A stretch of 64,000 nucleotides of DNA from DASQHW01 sp038238245 (GCA_038238245.1 JBBRXX010000001.1:124001-188000), one strand, 5' to 3'; positions 1 through 8,800 are shown, counted from the first letter of the stretch. The notes: generated by a model from the letters alone, not told the origin. Numbers and translations: made by a program.

Positions 1-523
1 AGCGCATGAATCCGCCCTTCCAGGGCGCGGTCGCCAGCCGTGCGTCCGGCGCGACGAGACCCTGCCAGTCGATGTCCCAGACGAGATCCAGGCTGCCGTC
101 GACCCACAGGCGGACACGCGTCGCGCCCGTCTCGAGGTCGCGCGCCGGCACCTCGATGTCGTAGACCCGCCGGTCGCGGCCTGCCGCCGCGTGCGTGATC
201 GCGTAGCACGCGGCGTCGAACTGGTGCGTGCAGTTCTGTTTGGGATCGGTCCAGCGGCCCGCGGCGGTGAAGCGCGGCTCGAGCGGCATGTTCGCCAGCT
301 TGCGCAGCGGCTCGGCGGCGGCCGGGCACGTCGACCACGGCCATCGTTCCGACTCGGCGTGGACCGATTCCACATGCCGGCCGTCGTGACGCAGCGTGAT
401 CACGAAATGATGGAAGTCGTCCTCGAGGTCACTGACGACGACGCCCGGCTCGACGGTCGTGATCACGATCCGGCGGCGGTAGACGTCGCCGTCGAGATCG
501 AACACCGGCGCGGAGGATGACAC
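1..523 (-). CDS. DUF2889 family protein (3' part outside window)
   Basis: Translation from a GTG at 523 runs leftward off the window edge with no stop, giving at least 174 residues. The order of landmarks (an acidic DLEDDFHH stretch, then TLRHDGRHV, an STCP turn and a CTHQFD segment) is what I recognise from the DUF2889 family, whose function is unknown. The start codon lies inside the longest possible reading of the divergent amidohydrolase gene, so the two 5' ends are tightly packed. Seen: an uninterrupted frame with convincing amino-acid composition. Known: only a domain-of-unknown-function name. The C-terminus is missing only because the window ends. Confidence 0.75.
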   Translation of the reverse strand, partial: MSSSAPVFDLDGDVYRRRIVITTVEPGVVVSDLEDDFHHFVITLRHDGRHVESVHAESERWPWSTCPAAAEPLRKLANMPLEPRFTAAGRWTDPKQNCTHQFDAACYAITHAAAGRDRRVYDIEVPARDLETGATRVRLWVDGSLDLVWDIDWQGLVAPDARLATAPWKGGFMR

Positions 524-546
524 GCGCGTCAGGTTACGGCAACAAT

Positions 547-1695
547 GTGGTCGTGACGGTACCCGTGATCGACTCCGACCAGCACTTGTACGAGACGCCC
601 ACGACGTGGCTCGATCACATCGATCCTGCGCATCGCGACGACGCGCTTCGGATCACCGACGACGAGCTCGGGTATCCGTGGCTGACGTGGGGCGAGCGTC
701 GGCTCGGGCCGGTTGACGTGCAACTTCCGGGCAAGACGTCCGAGCTCGGCGAGCGGCGCGAACGCATCCGCGCCGGTTTGCGCGCCGAGACACGTTACGA
801 CGACGAGCTTCCCCGCGAGTACTGGGACGCGTCCGCGCGCGCGGCCCGGCTCGCGGAGATGGGGGTCGACGAATGCGTCGTCTTCCCGAACTTCGGCTTG
901 TTGTGGGAACGGAGACTCGACGCCGACCTTCCGTCGCTGACCGCGAACATGACGGCGTGGAATCGATGGTGCGCGTCGGTCGCACGCGATGGACGAGGTC
1001 AGGTACATCCGGTCGCGCACTGCACCTTGCGTGACCGTGCGTGGCTCCTCGCGGAGTTGGCTCGTCTCGAGCACCACGGCATCAAGCTCGCGATGATCGC
1101 GCCCGCGCTCGTCGACGGCCGGCCGCTTTCGCATCCGGACCACGACGAGCTGTGGCGCGCGTTCGTCGCGCACGGTGTCACACCCTTGTTCCACGTTGCC
1201 GACCAGCGCCGCCCGTTCGACGACGCCTGGTACACCGCGCCCGACGAGTCGTCGTTGCCGCCGCTCGAATCCGTCTTCCTCTGGACGTCGGCCGCGCTGG
1301 CGTGCACGGACATGATTCTCAACGGGGCGCTCGACCGTCATCCCGATCTCCGCATCGGCATCGTCGAGCTCAGCGCGATCTGGGTGCCGATGTTCTTGAT
1401 GATGCTGGACGGCGGTTCCCAGTTCACCGCCAAGCTGAACGGCCGTCCCGTCGTCGAGCTCTCGATGAAGCCCAGCGAGTTCTTCCGGCGCCAGGTTCGC
1501 GTGTCGTCGTTCTCCTACGAGCTGCCCGCCAAGCTGATCCGGCAGACGGGCGACCTCTACATGTGCTGCTCCGACTTCCCGCACTCGGAGGGAACCGCGA
1601 CACCGATGTCGGACTACCGCGGCTCGGCGCTCCCGCTCGGTCCCGACGACGCACCGGGTTTGTTCCGCGACAACGTCTCGCTGCTGCTCGCGTGA
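547..1695 (+). CDS. amidohydrolase family 2 (ACMSD-like) metal-dependent hydrolase
   Basis: TIM-barrel amidohydrolase of the amidohydrolase-2/ACMSD-like group, which act as metal-dependent hydrolases or decarboxylases. The N-terminus has DSDQHLYE at the position of the usual D-x-D/H-x-H metal site and the C-terminus has CSDFPHSEG, matching the conserved S-D-[YF]-P-H end. The frame is open from an ATG at 517, but that start overlaps the divergent DUF2889 gene, so a GTG at 547 or 553 is more likely; neither has a clear Shine-Dalgarno. The stop overlaps the next gene by 4 bp, implying translational coupling with an alpha/beta hydrolase. The substrate is not inferable. The second residue of the metal motif is not a standard His, so metal binding needs care. 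Confidence 0.8.
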   Translation: MVVTVPVIDSDQHLYETPTTWLDHIDPAHRDDALRITDDELGYPWLTWGERRLGPVDVQLPGKTSELGERRERIRAGLRAETRYDDELPREYWDASARAARLAEMGVDECVVFPNFGLLWERRLDADLPSLTANMTAWNRWCASVARDGRGQVHPVAHCTLRDRAWLLAELARLEHHGIKLAMIAPALVDGRPLSHPDHDELWRAFVAHGVTPLFHVADQRRPFDDAWYTAPDESSLPPLESVFLWTSAALACTDMILNGALDRHPDLRIGIVELSAIWVPMFLMMLDGGSQFTAKLNGRPVVELSMKPSEFFRRQVRVSSFSYELPAKLIRQTGDLYMCCSDFPHSEGTATPMSDYRGSALPLGPDDAPGLFRDNVSLLLA

Positions 1696-2603
1696 GCTTC
1701 ACGGGGCCGCCTCGGCACGACGTGCCTGCGGGCGGGCACAGCGCGTTCACACTGGTCGACGATCGCCAGGTGCACTACCTGTGGTGGGGACGGGTCGGCG
1801 CTGCGCCAGTGGTGTGCCTGCACGGCGGCGGCCAGACGGCGTACATGTACGAGGAGCAGGGCAACGCGTTGCGCGACCGGTGGTTCGTCTGCGCGCCCGA
1901 TCTCCCCGGCCACGGCGACTCCGATCTCGATCTCTCGATGGCCGCGCCCGGCGGCGGCCTCGACCGCTACGCGCTCGCATCGGACGTCGAGGCCTTCCTC
2001 GATCACATCGGCGTCGAGCGCACCATGTTCGTCGGCGCGTCGCTCGGAGGCATCACATCGCTCACGATCGCGGCGGTTTCGCCCGCGCGCGTCGCGGGGA
2101 TCGCGTTGATCGACATCGGCCACCGTCTCGAAGACGAAGGTGTGCGGCGCATCGTTGCGTTCATGACCAAGCACGAGAGCTTCGCGTCCCTGGAGGAGGC
2201 CGCCGGCGCGATTGCCGAGTACCTCCCCGGCCGGCGGCCGCAATCGCCGGCGCGGCTGACGCGGAATCTTCGACAACGACCCGACGGCCGCTGGGAGTGG
2301 AAGCACGCGCTCGGCCGCAACCTGCGTACCGCCGCGACCGAGCGTCCCGACGACGCACCGGGCAACTGGCGCGCCCTGACCGCCGGGATGGACGAACAGC
2401 TCGTGCACATCGATTGCCCGGTGCTCGTGTTGCGCGGCCAGCGCAGCGACGTGTTGTCGGACGAGGGCGCGCAAGAGATCGCCGACCTCCTGCCGAACGC
2501 GCGCGTCGTGACGATCGACGCCGCCGGCCACCTCGCGGCGGGCGACAACCCGGCATCGACCACCTCGCTGGTCCGCGGCTTCCTCGAGAGCGCCGGCTGG
2601 TAA
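1692..2603 (+). CDS. alpha/beta hydrolase
   Basis: A 303-residue alpha/beta-hydrolase fold enzyme. Visible landmarks are the oxyanion-hole LHGGGQ near residue 40, the nucleophile elbow G-A-S-L-G-G near residue 118, an acidic residue in the LVLRGQRSDVL region and the terminal histidine in DAAGHLAAGDNP. The GTG start at 1692 overlaps the amidohydrolase stop (GTGA), so the two are probably one operon and may act on the same substrate, for example sequential hydrolysis of an ester or lactone; that pairing is inference. An in-frame extension upstream exists but lies inside the amidohydrolase and has shadow-like composition. Transcription probably ends at the tandem hairpins just downstream. Confidence 0.85.
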   Translation: MSFTGPPRHDVPAGGHSAFTLVDDRQVHYLWWGRVGAAPVVCLHGGGQTAYMYEEQGNALRDRWFVCAPDLPGHGDSDLDLSMAAPGGGLDRYALASDVEAFLDHIGVERTMFVGASLGGITSLTIAAVSPARVAGIALIDIGHRLEDEGVRRIVAFMTKHESFASLEEAAGAIAEYLPGRRPQSPARLTRNLRQRPDGRWEWKHALGRNLRTAATERPDDAPGNWRALTAGMDEQLVHIDCPVLVLRGQRSDVLSDEGAQEIADLLPNARVVTIDAAGHLAAGDNPASTTSLVRGFLESAGW

Positions 2604-2618
2604 CCGGAACTGTTCCAA

Positions 2619-2706
2619 CAGATTGGACGCTCAGCCCGCCAGAGGCGGGCTGATGCGCCAATCAGATTGGACGTTGAGCCCGCCAGGGGCGGGCTGACGC
2701 GCCAAT
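2619..2706. terminator. tandem duplicated bidirectional terminator hairpin
   Basis: Two near-identical 44-bp units (2619-2662 and 2663-2706) each contain the inverted repeat AGCCCGCC-3 nt-GGCGGGCT, extended by flanking ATTGG/CCAAT arms, followed by a partial third copy. They lie between convergent genes, which fits a bidirectional terminator. There is no strong T tract. Confidence 0.6.
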
Positions 2707-2718
2707 CACACTGGACGT

Positions 2719-3171
2719 TCAGCGCTGGATGAGCAGCTCGGGGGGCAGTGAGCCCTGGAACCAGAGGGTCGTCTCGACGCGGCGGGCGATCCGCCAGCCG
2801 GCGTCGGTGCGCACGAAGTCGTCGTCGTAGCGCGCGCCGACGAAGAAGAAGTGCAGCGGGCCCTCCCGGGTCGCGGCGCCCTGCGGATTGGCGACCATCG
2901 TGCGCACCCGTGCCGAGTCGCCATCGAGCGTCACGTCGACGTTCGACATCAGGTGCTGGGTGACCGGGAACGCCGACATCACCTTTTCGAGCCAGCCCCG
3001 CACCTCGCGGTAAGGACCGACCTTGCCGCCCGGATTCGACGAGTAGTCGACATGCGCATCCTCGGTGAAGCAGGTGTCGAGGAGCGCCCAGTCCTTGGTG
3101 TCGATCGCCCAGCCGTACCGCACGATCACGTCGTGGATCTCGGCGCGATCGGAGAGCTCCTCGGGTGTCAC
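2719..3171 (-). CDS. SnoaL-like / NTF2-fold protein
   Basis: A 150-residue protein of the SnoaL/NTF2-like superfamily, a cone-shaped fold used by small dehydratases, isomerases and polyketide cyclases. The start 'TPEELSDRAEIHDVIVRYGWAID' region (quoted in part) and the later 'LLDTCFTEDAHVDY' segment are the classic N-terminal helix and first strand of the family. I chose the GTG at 3171 because it overlaps the stop of the upstream MaoC-like gene (GTGA); the in-frame extension beyond it is inside that gene. Coupling with a hydratase-like gene suggests a joint role on an acyl-CoA or steroid-like substrate, which is inference. Confidence 0.8.
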   Translation of the reverse strand: MTPEELSDRAEIHDVIVRYGWAIDTKDWALLDTCFTEDAHVDYSSNPGGKVGPYREVRGWLEKVMSAFPVTQHLMSNVDVTLDGDSARVRTMVANPQGAATREGPLHFFFVGARYDDDFVRTDAGWRIARRVETTLWFQGSLPPELLIQR

Positions 3172-3650
3172 GGCGAGAGCGGCTTCGCCTCGTCGGCGCC
3201 GGGCTTGCAGTTGATCGCGAGGGTGAACTTGGTGGTGACGACGGGTTCGTCCGTCTGTTCGTTCTTCCACGTCGTCTCGGTCACGTAGAACTCGAGCTTC
3301 CCGCCATCGGACTTCTGCTTCTCGTACACGTCCGAGATCGAACCCTCGCCGACGAGGACGTCGCCGACGTGTGGCCAGGCGCCGCCGTGGTACACGAACT
3401 CCTGCTCGCCGTGCAGGATGGCTCGCCCCTTGCCGCGGAGGTTCTCGATGGGGAGGCCGGCGGCGCCGCCGACGCCCATCGAGCCCCAGTACGTCATCGA
3501 GAACGGGAACGTGGGAGGCACGGGTGCGTTGTCCGACGAGTACGCCTCGTCGTCATCCATCAACGCCTGGGCGAACACGCGTACCGGTCCGCGCTCGATG
3601 ACGACCTTCTGCGTGCCGAGCGACCGGCCGGAGAGTTCGGTGAGAGCCAT
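3168..3650 (-). CDS. MaoC-like N-terminal hotdog dehydratase
   Basis: A 160-residue hotdog-fold protein resembling the N-terminal MaoC dehydratase family (HadA/HadC-like, FAS1 dehydratase region). Landmarks are an N-terminal LSGRSLGTQKVVIERG, 'VPPTFPFSMTYW' and the 'HGEQEFVYHG..VGDVL' hotdog turn, with a later 'FYVTETTWKN' strand. Such proteins hydrate enoyl-thioesters, usually as heterodimers with a second hotdog subunit; no second MaoC is adjacent. It forms a two-gene operon with the SnoaL-like gene through a 4-bp overlap. The ATG at 3650 has no competing start. Confidence 0.75.
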   Translation of the reverse strand: MALTELSGRSLGTQKVVIERGPVRVFAQALMDDDEAYSSDNAPVPPTFPFSMTYWGSMGVGGAAGLPIENLRGKGRAILHGEQEFVYHGGAWPHVGDVLVGEGSISDVYEKQKSDGGKLEFYVTETTWKNEQTDEPVVTTKFTLAINCKPGADEAKPLSP

Positions 3651-3750
3651 GGCGCCGGAGGCTAGCGAGGCGGCTGACGCACCGCATTACAGCGGCCGCG
3701 GAAGAGCGACGCTGAAGTCGAGCCTCAACATCGGCGTTGGAGAAGAAACG

Positions 3751-3782
3751 AGGGCCGGTCCCGCGGGGTGGGACCGGCCCTT
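3751..3782. terminator. strong GC hairpin with short T run; start of gene-poor stretch 3651-4183
   Basis: AGGGCCGGTCCC pairs with GGGACCGGCCCT around a six- to seven-base loop and is followed by TT. It is a strong rho-independent-like hairpin. The remaining bases between 3651 and 4183 show no convincing gene, tRNA or repeat; the last part presumably carries the promoter of the sigma-factor operon. Confidence 0.6.
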
Positions 3783-4183
3783 CTCGCTCTTGGTAGGGAT
3801 CGTCGGTGCCGCTCAGCAGGCGGCGGGTTGTATAGCCAGCGAACAGCACTCCGACCACACGCGACCCAGAGCGAGACTCCGTTTCGCTTCCCGTGCTCCA
3901 GCATGCGGACGGCCGGGCAGACACAACATTGGTCAGGTGACCGGTTCGCAAGATGCGTGCGACCTCCCACGCTGCGTAATGGGGTGGGGCCGCCAGACGA
4001 ACGCCCACGACAACCCCGACCCAGAAGCCGGGTCGTTCGTGCCGGTGAGTCGTGTACGCGTGACGACACCCGCCGACGATGTCCGTTTCGCGGATTGTCA
4101 CGAACGGGTGGTGTCCGGTGTGAAGTGTCCTGGTGCAGCCGTTTGTCGGGACGTCGCGCTTCGCGCGGCGCAAGGGGGGATCC

Positions 4184-4651
4184 GTGCCGGACTCCGACGC
4201 GGAGTTGGTGCGCGGCCTCTACACGTCCTTGCGCAGGTTTGCGGCAGTCGTCGGCTTCCCCGCCGTCGAACCTGACGACCTCGTCCAGCAGGCCCTCGAG
4301 CGCGTCTTGCGGCGCGGTCGGCTGTGCGACCTGGACGATCCAATGTCATATCTCCGCCGGACGATGCTGAACCTCGCGGCCAACGCGCGCCGTTCAAACG
4401 GCCGACATCGGCGCGCACTCACCCGATTGACACGCGCTGCCGAGCCTGCGCCGACCAGCTACCCGTCCGATCTCGCCGAGCTGCAGGCGATCTCGCCCGA
4501 CGCGCGGGCCGTGTTGTACCTCGCAGTGATCGAGCAATGGACGTACGCGGAAATCGGCGACTTGCTGGGATGCACCGAGGATGCCGCGCGAACCCGGGCG
4601 GTGCGCGCCCGCCGTCAACTCCGATCGAGGGTCGAGGGCGAAGATGGATGA
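4184..4651 (+). CDS. ECF (sigma-70 family) RNA polymerase sigma factor
   Basis: A 155-residue extracytoplasmic-function sigma factor. Region 2 is seen in 'EPDDLVQQALERVL' and 'DPMSYLRRTMLNLAANARR', and region 4 in 'AVLYLAVIEQWTYAEIGDLLGCTEDAARTR' (quoted in pieces), a typical helix-turn-helix that reads the -35 element. The GTG at 4184 is preferred over an in-frame ATG 51 bases upstream because a GGGGGG Shine-Dalgarno sits about seven bases before it. Its stop overlaps the next gene by 8 bp, so sigma factor and membrane-bound partner are made together, the usual arrangement for a sigma factor and its anti-sigma factor. Confidence 0.85.
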   Translation: MPDSDAELVRGLYTSLRRFAAVVGFPAVEPDDLVQQALERVLRRGRLCDLDDPMSYLRRTMLNLAANARRSNGRHRRALTRLTRAAEPAPTSYPSDLAELQAISPDARAVLYLAVIEQWTYAEIGDLLGCTEDAARTRAVRARRQLRSRVEGEDG

Positions 4652-6422
4652 CCTTCGCGGGGCGTTGGAGCGCCTCTCCGAATCCGGTACACCGGTCGGC
4701 GCCGACGCCGTCTACGAGCGGGCGCGGCGCCGCGCGCGCTTCACGACGGGCTCCCACGCGCCCCGAACCTCGAAACGCGCGGCACTGCTGTCGTTCGTCG
4801 CGGCCGCATGCGTCGTCGCGGTGGTCGGAGCGTTGATGGTCTCGGCATCGAGGGATGACGACCGACGGGTTGCGGTCACCAACGAGCGACCGCGCGAGGG
4901 TGGCTCGATCACGTTCGGCATCGATGCCGCGAACGAGGGCGGATGGTGCCTTTACGAGTCCCAGCTGGATGACGCGGGCATCCAGGTCGCGAGCGCGATC
5001 TACGAGACATTGACCGTCCCGGGAGCCGACGGCGCCATCCATCCCTACCTGGCGACCGCGGTGACGCCGAACCGCGACGCGACGGTGTGGACGATCGAGC
5101 TCAGGCGCAACATCACGTTCAGCGACGGAAGCCCGCTGGACGCCCTGGTGGTCAAGAAGAACCTCGACGCATACAAGGATCAGTCACCGTTCTTCGGACT
5201 TGAGTTCGCCGATGTCGAATCGGTGCACGTCGTCGATGCCCTCACGCTACGCGTCTCCCTGGCGCGACCGTGGTCAGCGTTCCCGTGGTATCTCTGGTCG
5301 AACGGACGACTCGGCATGATGGGCGCACATCAGCTCGACGATGCTGCGACGTGCAGCACCAATCTGATCGGTACCGGCCCGTTCGTGAGGCAATCGTGGA
5401 CGCGCGGCGGACCGTTCGTGGCGGTGAGAAATCGAGACTACTGGCGGACCGATACGCAGGGACAACGGTTGCCGTATCTCGATCGGATCACGTTCGTACC
5501 GCAGCCCGACGACAACAAGCGACTGGACACACTCGAACACGGCCAAATCGACATCATGCAAACCGCGAACGCACCAGTGATTGCGAAGATCCGTGGCGCA
5601 CAGGCGTCCACATTGGACGCGTACACACCGGATCAGGTCGACAACGTGAGTCTCACACTGCTCAATGCCGCGAAGCCGCCTTTCGATCATCTCTCTGCCC
5701 GACGCGCGTTTGCATACGCGATCGATCGCGACGCGCTCGACCGCGCGTTGGACAATGGCACCGTCACCAATGCGTCCGGCCCGTTCCCGCCCGGCACGCC
5801 GGGCTATTCGGCCAAGACCGTCGGACCTCGTTACGACCTCGCGGCCGCGCGGCAAGCCGCGGCGCGGTACCGAGAGGAGACCGGTCGGGACCTGACATTC
5901 ACGATCTCGTACGCCTCGGGCACCGACGCGGCCAAGACCGCCGAACTCCTCCAGCAAATGCTCGCGAATGCCGGAATCAGCATGCGGCTCGCGGCGATCG
6001 CCGACCCCTCCGGACTGATCAATATCGCGATCGCGCGCACGGCCGACGCCATCCTCTGGCAAACCGACGTCGACGGCGACCCGGACCTCCAGTATTCGAT
6101 GTGGCACTGCAACAACGCGCCGCCCGCGCCGTGCGACAACCCCCTCAACTTCGCGGGCTTCAACGACCCGGAGATCAACCGCGCGCTCGACAAGGGCCGC
6201 GCCGACCGGAACCCGGCCGCGCGCCGCGAGGACTACGAGCGGGTCAATAAGCAGTTCGCGTCCCAGGTGTGGGCGATCTGGCAGCAGTGGATTCCTCGGG
6301 CCACTGCCTTTGCACCGGACGTTCACGGCATCCCGGGACCGGATCTTCCCGACGACGCTGCACCATCGCCGGGCCTGGGCAGTGGCGTTGCCGTCTTGGG
6401 CATATGGACCACGCGTCACTGA
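4644..6422 (+). CDS. single-pass membrane protein with extracellular solute-binding (SBP family 5) domain; candidate anti-sigma sensor
   Basis: A 592-residue protein. Residues 1-45 are a short Arg-rich cytoplasmic tail, 46-68 one membrane helix, and about 85-585 an extracellular family-5 (peptide/oligopeptide type) substrate-binding domain: 'GGSITFGID', 'AIYETLT', 'TVWTIELRRNITFSDGSPL', 'GTGPFV' and 'ARRAFAYAIDRDALDRAL' occur in the expected order. Family-5 proteins normally deliver oligopeptides to ABC permeases, but no permease or ATPase gene is nearby. The start overlaps the ECF sigma gene by 8 bp, exactly where an anti-sigma factor is expected. I infer that the short tail binds the sigma factor and the binding domain senses a ligand. 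A plain membrane-tethered SBP is the alternative. Confidence 0.75.
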   Translation: MDDLRGALERLSESGTPVGADAVYERARRRARFTTGSHAPRTSKRAALLSFVAAACVVAVVGALMVSASRDDDRRVAVTNERPREGGSITFGIDAANEGGWCLYESQLDDAGIQVASAIYETLTVPGADGAIHPYLATAVTPNRDATVWTIELRRNITFSDGSPLDALVVKKNLDAYKDQSPFFGLEFADVESVHVVDALTLRVSLARPWSAFPWYLWSNGRLGMMGAHQLDDAATCSTNLIGTGPFVRQSWTRGGPFVAVRNRDYWRTDTQGQRLPYLDRITFVPQPDDNKRLDTLEHGQIDIMQTANAPVIAKIRGAQASTLDAYTPDQVDNVSLTLLNAAKPPFDHLSARRAFAYAIDRDALDRALDNGTVTNASGPFPPGTPGYSAKTVGPRYDLAAARQAAARYREETGRDLTFTISYASGTDAAKTAELLQQMLANAGISMRLAAIADPSGLINIAIARTADAILWQTDVDGDPDLQYSMWHCNNAPPAPCDNPLNFAGFNDPEINRALDKGRADRNPAARREDYERVNKQFASQVWAIWQQWIPRATAFAPDVHGIPGPDLPDDAAPSPGLGSGVAVLGIWTTRH

Positions 6423-6436
6423 CGAAAGGTTGCTCG

Positions 6437-7837
6437 ATGCGTACATCTCATCGTCTTCATCGTCACTTGGTCGCCCTCGTCGTGGCCGCGTCGCTGTGCA
6501 CGCTCGCGTCGCCCACGCCAGGTGGTGCATCATCGTTTCCGCCTGAACACAGGCCGCGCATCGTGCTGTCGTCGCACCGGATCGTGGTCGACGAGCCCGT
6601 CGGGCTAAGTGTCGCCGGCCTGCAGCCGGGCACATCGGTGCAGTTGCATCTCACGCTCGTCGCCGGTCCCTATACGTGGACGTCACAAGCGACGTTCTCG
6701 GCCAACCGCGCCGGGAAGGTCGATCCGGCGCGACAAGCGCCGACCGCCGGCAGCTACACGGGTCGCCATCCGATGGGCCTCTTCTGGTCCGCCCAACTCG
6801 TGTCGACGGCGGCGATGCCCGACGCGCCGCATCTGCGATGGACCGACCGCGTGCATCTCCGTGCGGTCGTCGACAACCACGAGGTCGCGACCGCGGATCT
6901 CCTGCGCTACTACCTGCCCCCGCGTGGGCGTTGGAAGTCCGTACGCGAGCGCGGGCTCGTCGGCACGTTCTTCGAGGCTCCGGGCCGGCATCGGCGCCCC
7001 GCGGTGATCGTGTTCGGCGGTTCGGAGGGTGGCATGGTCTTCTCGGAGTTGCAGGCCGCGCTGCTTGCATCGCACGGCTTCGACGCGCTCGCGCTGGCCT
7101 ACTTCGACCCGACCGGCGCGCTCCCGGGCATCCCGACAACGCTGTCGTCGGTTCCCTTGGAGTACTTCGGCACCGCGATCGACTGGCTCGGACAGCAACG
7201 ATCGGTTGACCGCCACCGCCTTGGCGTCGTCGGCGCGTCACGCGGCGGCGAGCTGGCGTTGCTGTTGGGCACCCGCTACCCGCAACTGAAAGCCGTCGTC
7301 GCGCGCGCACCGAGCAGCGTCGTATGGAGCGGGCTCCCGGATTTCACCAAGGCGGCGTGGACTGCGCACGGCCAACCGGTGCCGTTCCTCGTCCCCAAGG
7401 TCGGTGGCGGGTCCACCGGCTTCGAGTGGTACCTCAATGCACTCGAGGACCCGGAGGCCGACCCGCGCGCCACGATCCCGGTGGAGCGCATCAACGGACC
7501 GGTGCTCCTGATCGACGGCGCGGACGACCAACTCTGGCCGTCACCAGAAATGGCGACGAGGGTGATGGCTCGACTTCGCAGCCACGGCCACCCGTTCGCC
7601 GACCGACAGCTGTCGTACGCGGACACCGGTCACGTGATCCCGATTCCGTTCGAACCCACCACGACGTTTGTCGCCGGGCCGGGCATCGGCGGCACACCCG
7701 AGGGTGCCGCGCGCGCGAGCCGCGAGCACTGGCCGAAGCTCCTCCACTTCCTCGACACCAGCCTCGGCCGCCACCGACGGCCGGCGTGTCGTGAGCCTGC
7801 AAAGAAGCAGAGTCCCGGTATCGTCAGACCCCGATGA
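6437..7837 (+). CDS. secreted BAAT-like acyl-CoA thioester hydrolase / alpha-beta hydrolase
   Basis: A 466-residue exported protein. Residues 1-30 form a signal peptide (basic start, hydrophobic core, small residues before SSFPP). An immunoglobulin-like N-terminal domain follows, resembling the acyl-CoA thioester hydrolase/bile-acid-CoA:amino-acid N-acyltransferase N-terminal domain ('DEPVGLSVAGLQPG'). The C-terminal alpha/beta-hydrolase domain has nucleophile elbow G-A-S-R-G-G and 'VLLIDGADDQLWPS' with a late histidine in DTGHVIP. BAAT-type enzymes use Cys or Ser as nucleophile; here Ser. The ATG at 6437 follows a GAAAGG ribosome site 15 bases after the preceding stop, so it probably belongs to the sigma operon and may be a target or partner of the binding protein. 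Confidence 0.75.
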   Translation: MRTSHRLHRHLVALVVAASLCTLASPTPGGASSFPPEHRPRIVLSSHRIVVDEPVGLSVAGLQPGTSVQLHLTLVAGPYTWTSQATFSANRAGKVDPARQAPTAGSYTGRHPMGLFWSAQLVSTAAMPDAPHLRWTDRVHLRAVVDNHEVATADLLRYYLPPRGRWKSVRERGLVGTFFEAPGRHRRPAVIVFGGSEGGMVFSELQAALLASHGFDALALAYFDPTGALPGIPTTLSSVPLEYFGTAIDWLGQQRSVDRHRLGVVGASRGGELALLLGTRYPQLKAVVARAPSSVVWSGLPDFTKAAWTAHGQPVPFLVPKVGGGSTGFEWYLNALEDPEADPRATIPVERINGPVLLIDGADDQLWPSPEMATRVMARLRSHGHPFADRQLSYADTGHVIPIPFEPTTTFVAGPGIGGTPEGAARASREHWPKLLHFLDTSLGRHRRPACREPAKKQSPGIVRPR

Positions 7838-7863
7838 CGGCGCTTCAATCGAGGGAGAACCGA

Positions 7864-8124
7864 ATGCCGCCTGACGCCCCGGGTACGCACAGCGACGACG
7901 CAGACAAGCCCACGCTCCGCCAGAAGCTCCACGCCGCGACCGGAGACCGGGACGCGGAGGCGCAAGCACTCGCGGAGCGGGCAGACGAAGACCTCGGCGA
8001 AGACGAGGCCGAGGTCGCAGTGCGGCGCGCCCATGGAGACATTCCGAGCCCGAAGCCTTCGCCGCCAAGCGAGCTGGCCAGCCCACAAGACGCGGACGCC
8101 GTACGCGACGAGGAGTCGCAGTAG
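7864..8124 (+). CDS. small charged hypothetical protein
   Basis: An 86-residue, highly charged protein rich in Asp, Glu, Ala and Pro with no hydrophobic core, so probably largely disordered. The ATG at 7864 has a GAGGGAG Shine-Dalgarno at good spacing; another ATG 30 bases upstream lacks one. I do not recognise a family. The frame has the expected codon-position GC bias and lies cleanly between the hydrolase and the convergent TIGR03086 gene, so I regard it as probably real. Confidence 0.55.
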   Translation: MPPDAPGTHSDDADKPTLRQKLHAATGDRDAEAQALAERADEDLGEDEAEVAVRRAHGDIPSPKPSPPSELASPQDADAVRDEESQ

Positions 8125-8167
8125 CTCGGCCGCGGATCGGGCCGTCTCACGGTGGCACTGCGCCAGA

Positions 8168-8746
8168 TCAACCTGCCGTTGACGCCCACTTGGGGTCGCG
8201 GCCCGTGAGTCCGAGCAAACGATCCAGCGCGGGCGCGTCGTCGGCAACACGGACGACCGGACCGAACAAGTTGCCGTCACGCGGCGCATCGAATGCCGTG
8301 ACGAACGACATTGCGGCCTCGACGTCCTCGACGGGCGGCGCGTACGGCCGGCCTATCGCCACGGCGATGTCCCAGCCGTGCACCACCAGTTCGTCGAGCG
8401 CAACGAGCCCGGCAACGTCACCCGGCAATGCGACGCCGGCCGCCGAGGTCATGCCTTCCCACGCCGCGGGATCACTCCACGCCTCGGCCAGCGTCGCAAG
8501 ATCGCGCGCGACTCGGTCCCGCCACCCCGCTTCGAGGTTGGCGGCGTCTGGTTTCACCGGCGCCTCGCTACCGTCGACGTCCTTCCGGGCAACGGCGATG
8601 AAACCCTTCGTGAGGGCGCCGACATGGTCGACGAGGTCGCCGACGCTCGCGTCAGGGCATGGAGTGGGAAGGTCGAACTGATCCTCGGACACGACCGCGA
8701 GGAGGCTCGTCATCCGGTCTGTTGCGGGTCTGATGTCGATCATCAT
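8168..8746 (-). CDS. TIGR03086-type (maleylpyruvate isomerase N-terminal-like) metal-binding protein
   Basis: A 192-residue four-helix DinB/MDMPI-fold protein. The pattern 'DLPTPCPDASVGDLVDHVGAL' (quoted as the typical start of TIGR03086 proteins) and the later 'LDELVVHGWDIAVAIG' match this actinobacterial family, whose conserved histidines (in DHV and VHGWD) bind a metal. Some relatives are thiol-dependent, mycothiol-linked S-transferases or isomerases; the reaction here is unknown. It converges with the small charged gene and is the last clearly chromosomal gene before the mobile element. Confidence 0.8.
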   Translation of the reverse strand: MMIDIRPATDRMTSLLAVVSEDQFDLPTPCPDASVGDLVDHVGALTKGFIAVARKDVDGSEAPVKPDAANLEAGWRDRVARDLATLAEAWSDPAAWEGMTSAAGVALPGDVAGLVALDELVVHGWDIAVAIGRPYAPPVEDVEAAMSFVTAFDAPRDGNLFGPVVRVADDAPALDRLLGLTGRDPKWASTAG

Positions 8747-8800
8747 TGGTTGAGACGCTGCCGGGGCCGAGAACTCATCGGCGGCCTCGACGCGTAATAC

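Noticed and set aside
3651..4183. Possible tRNA or small RNA in the gap before the sigma factor
   Set aside because: No cloverleaf or T-loop consensus could be drawn; only a terminator hairpin is clear.
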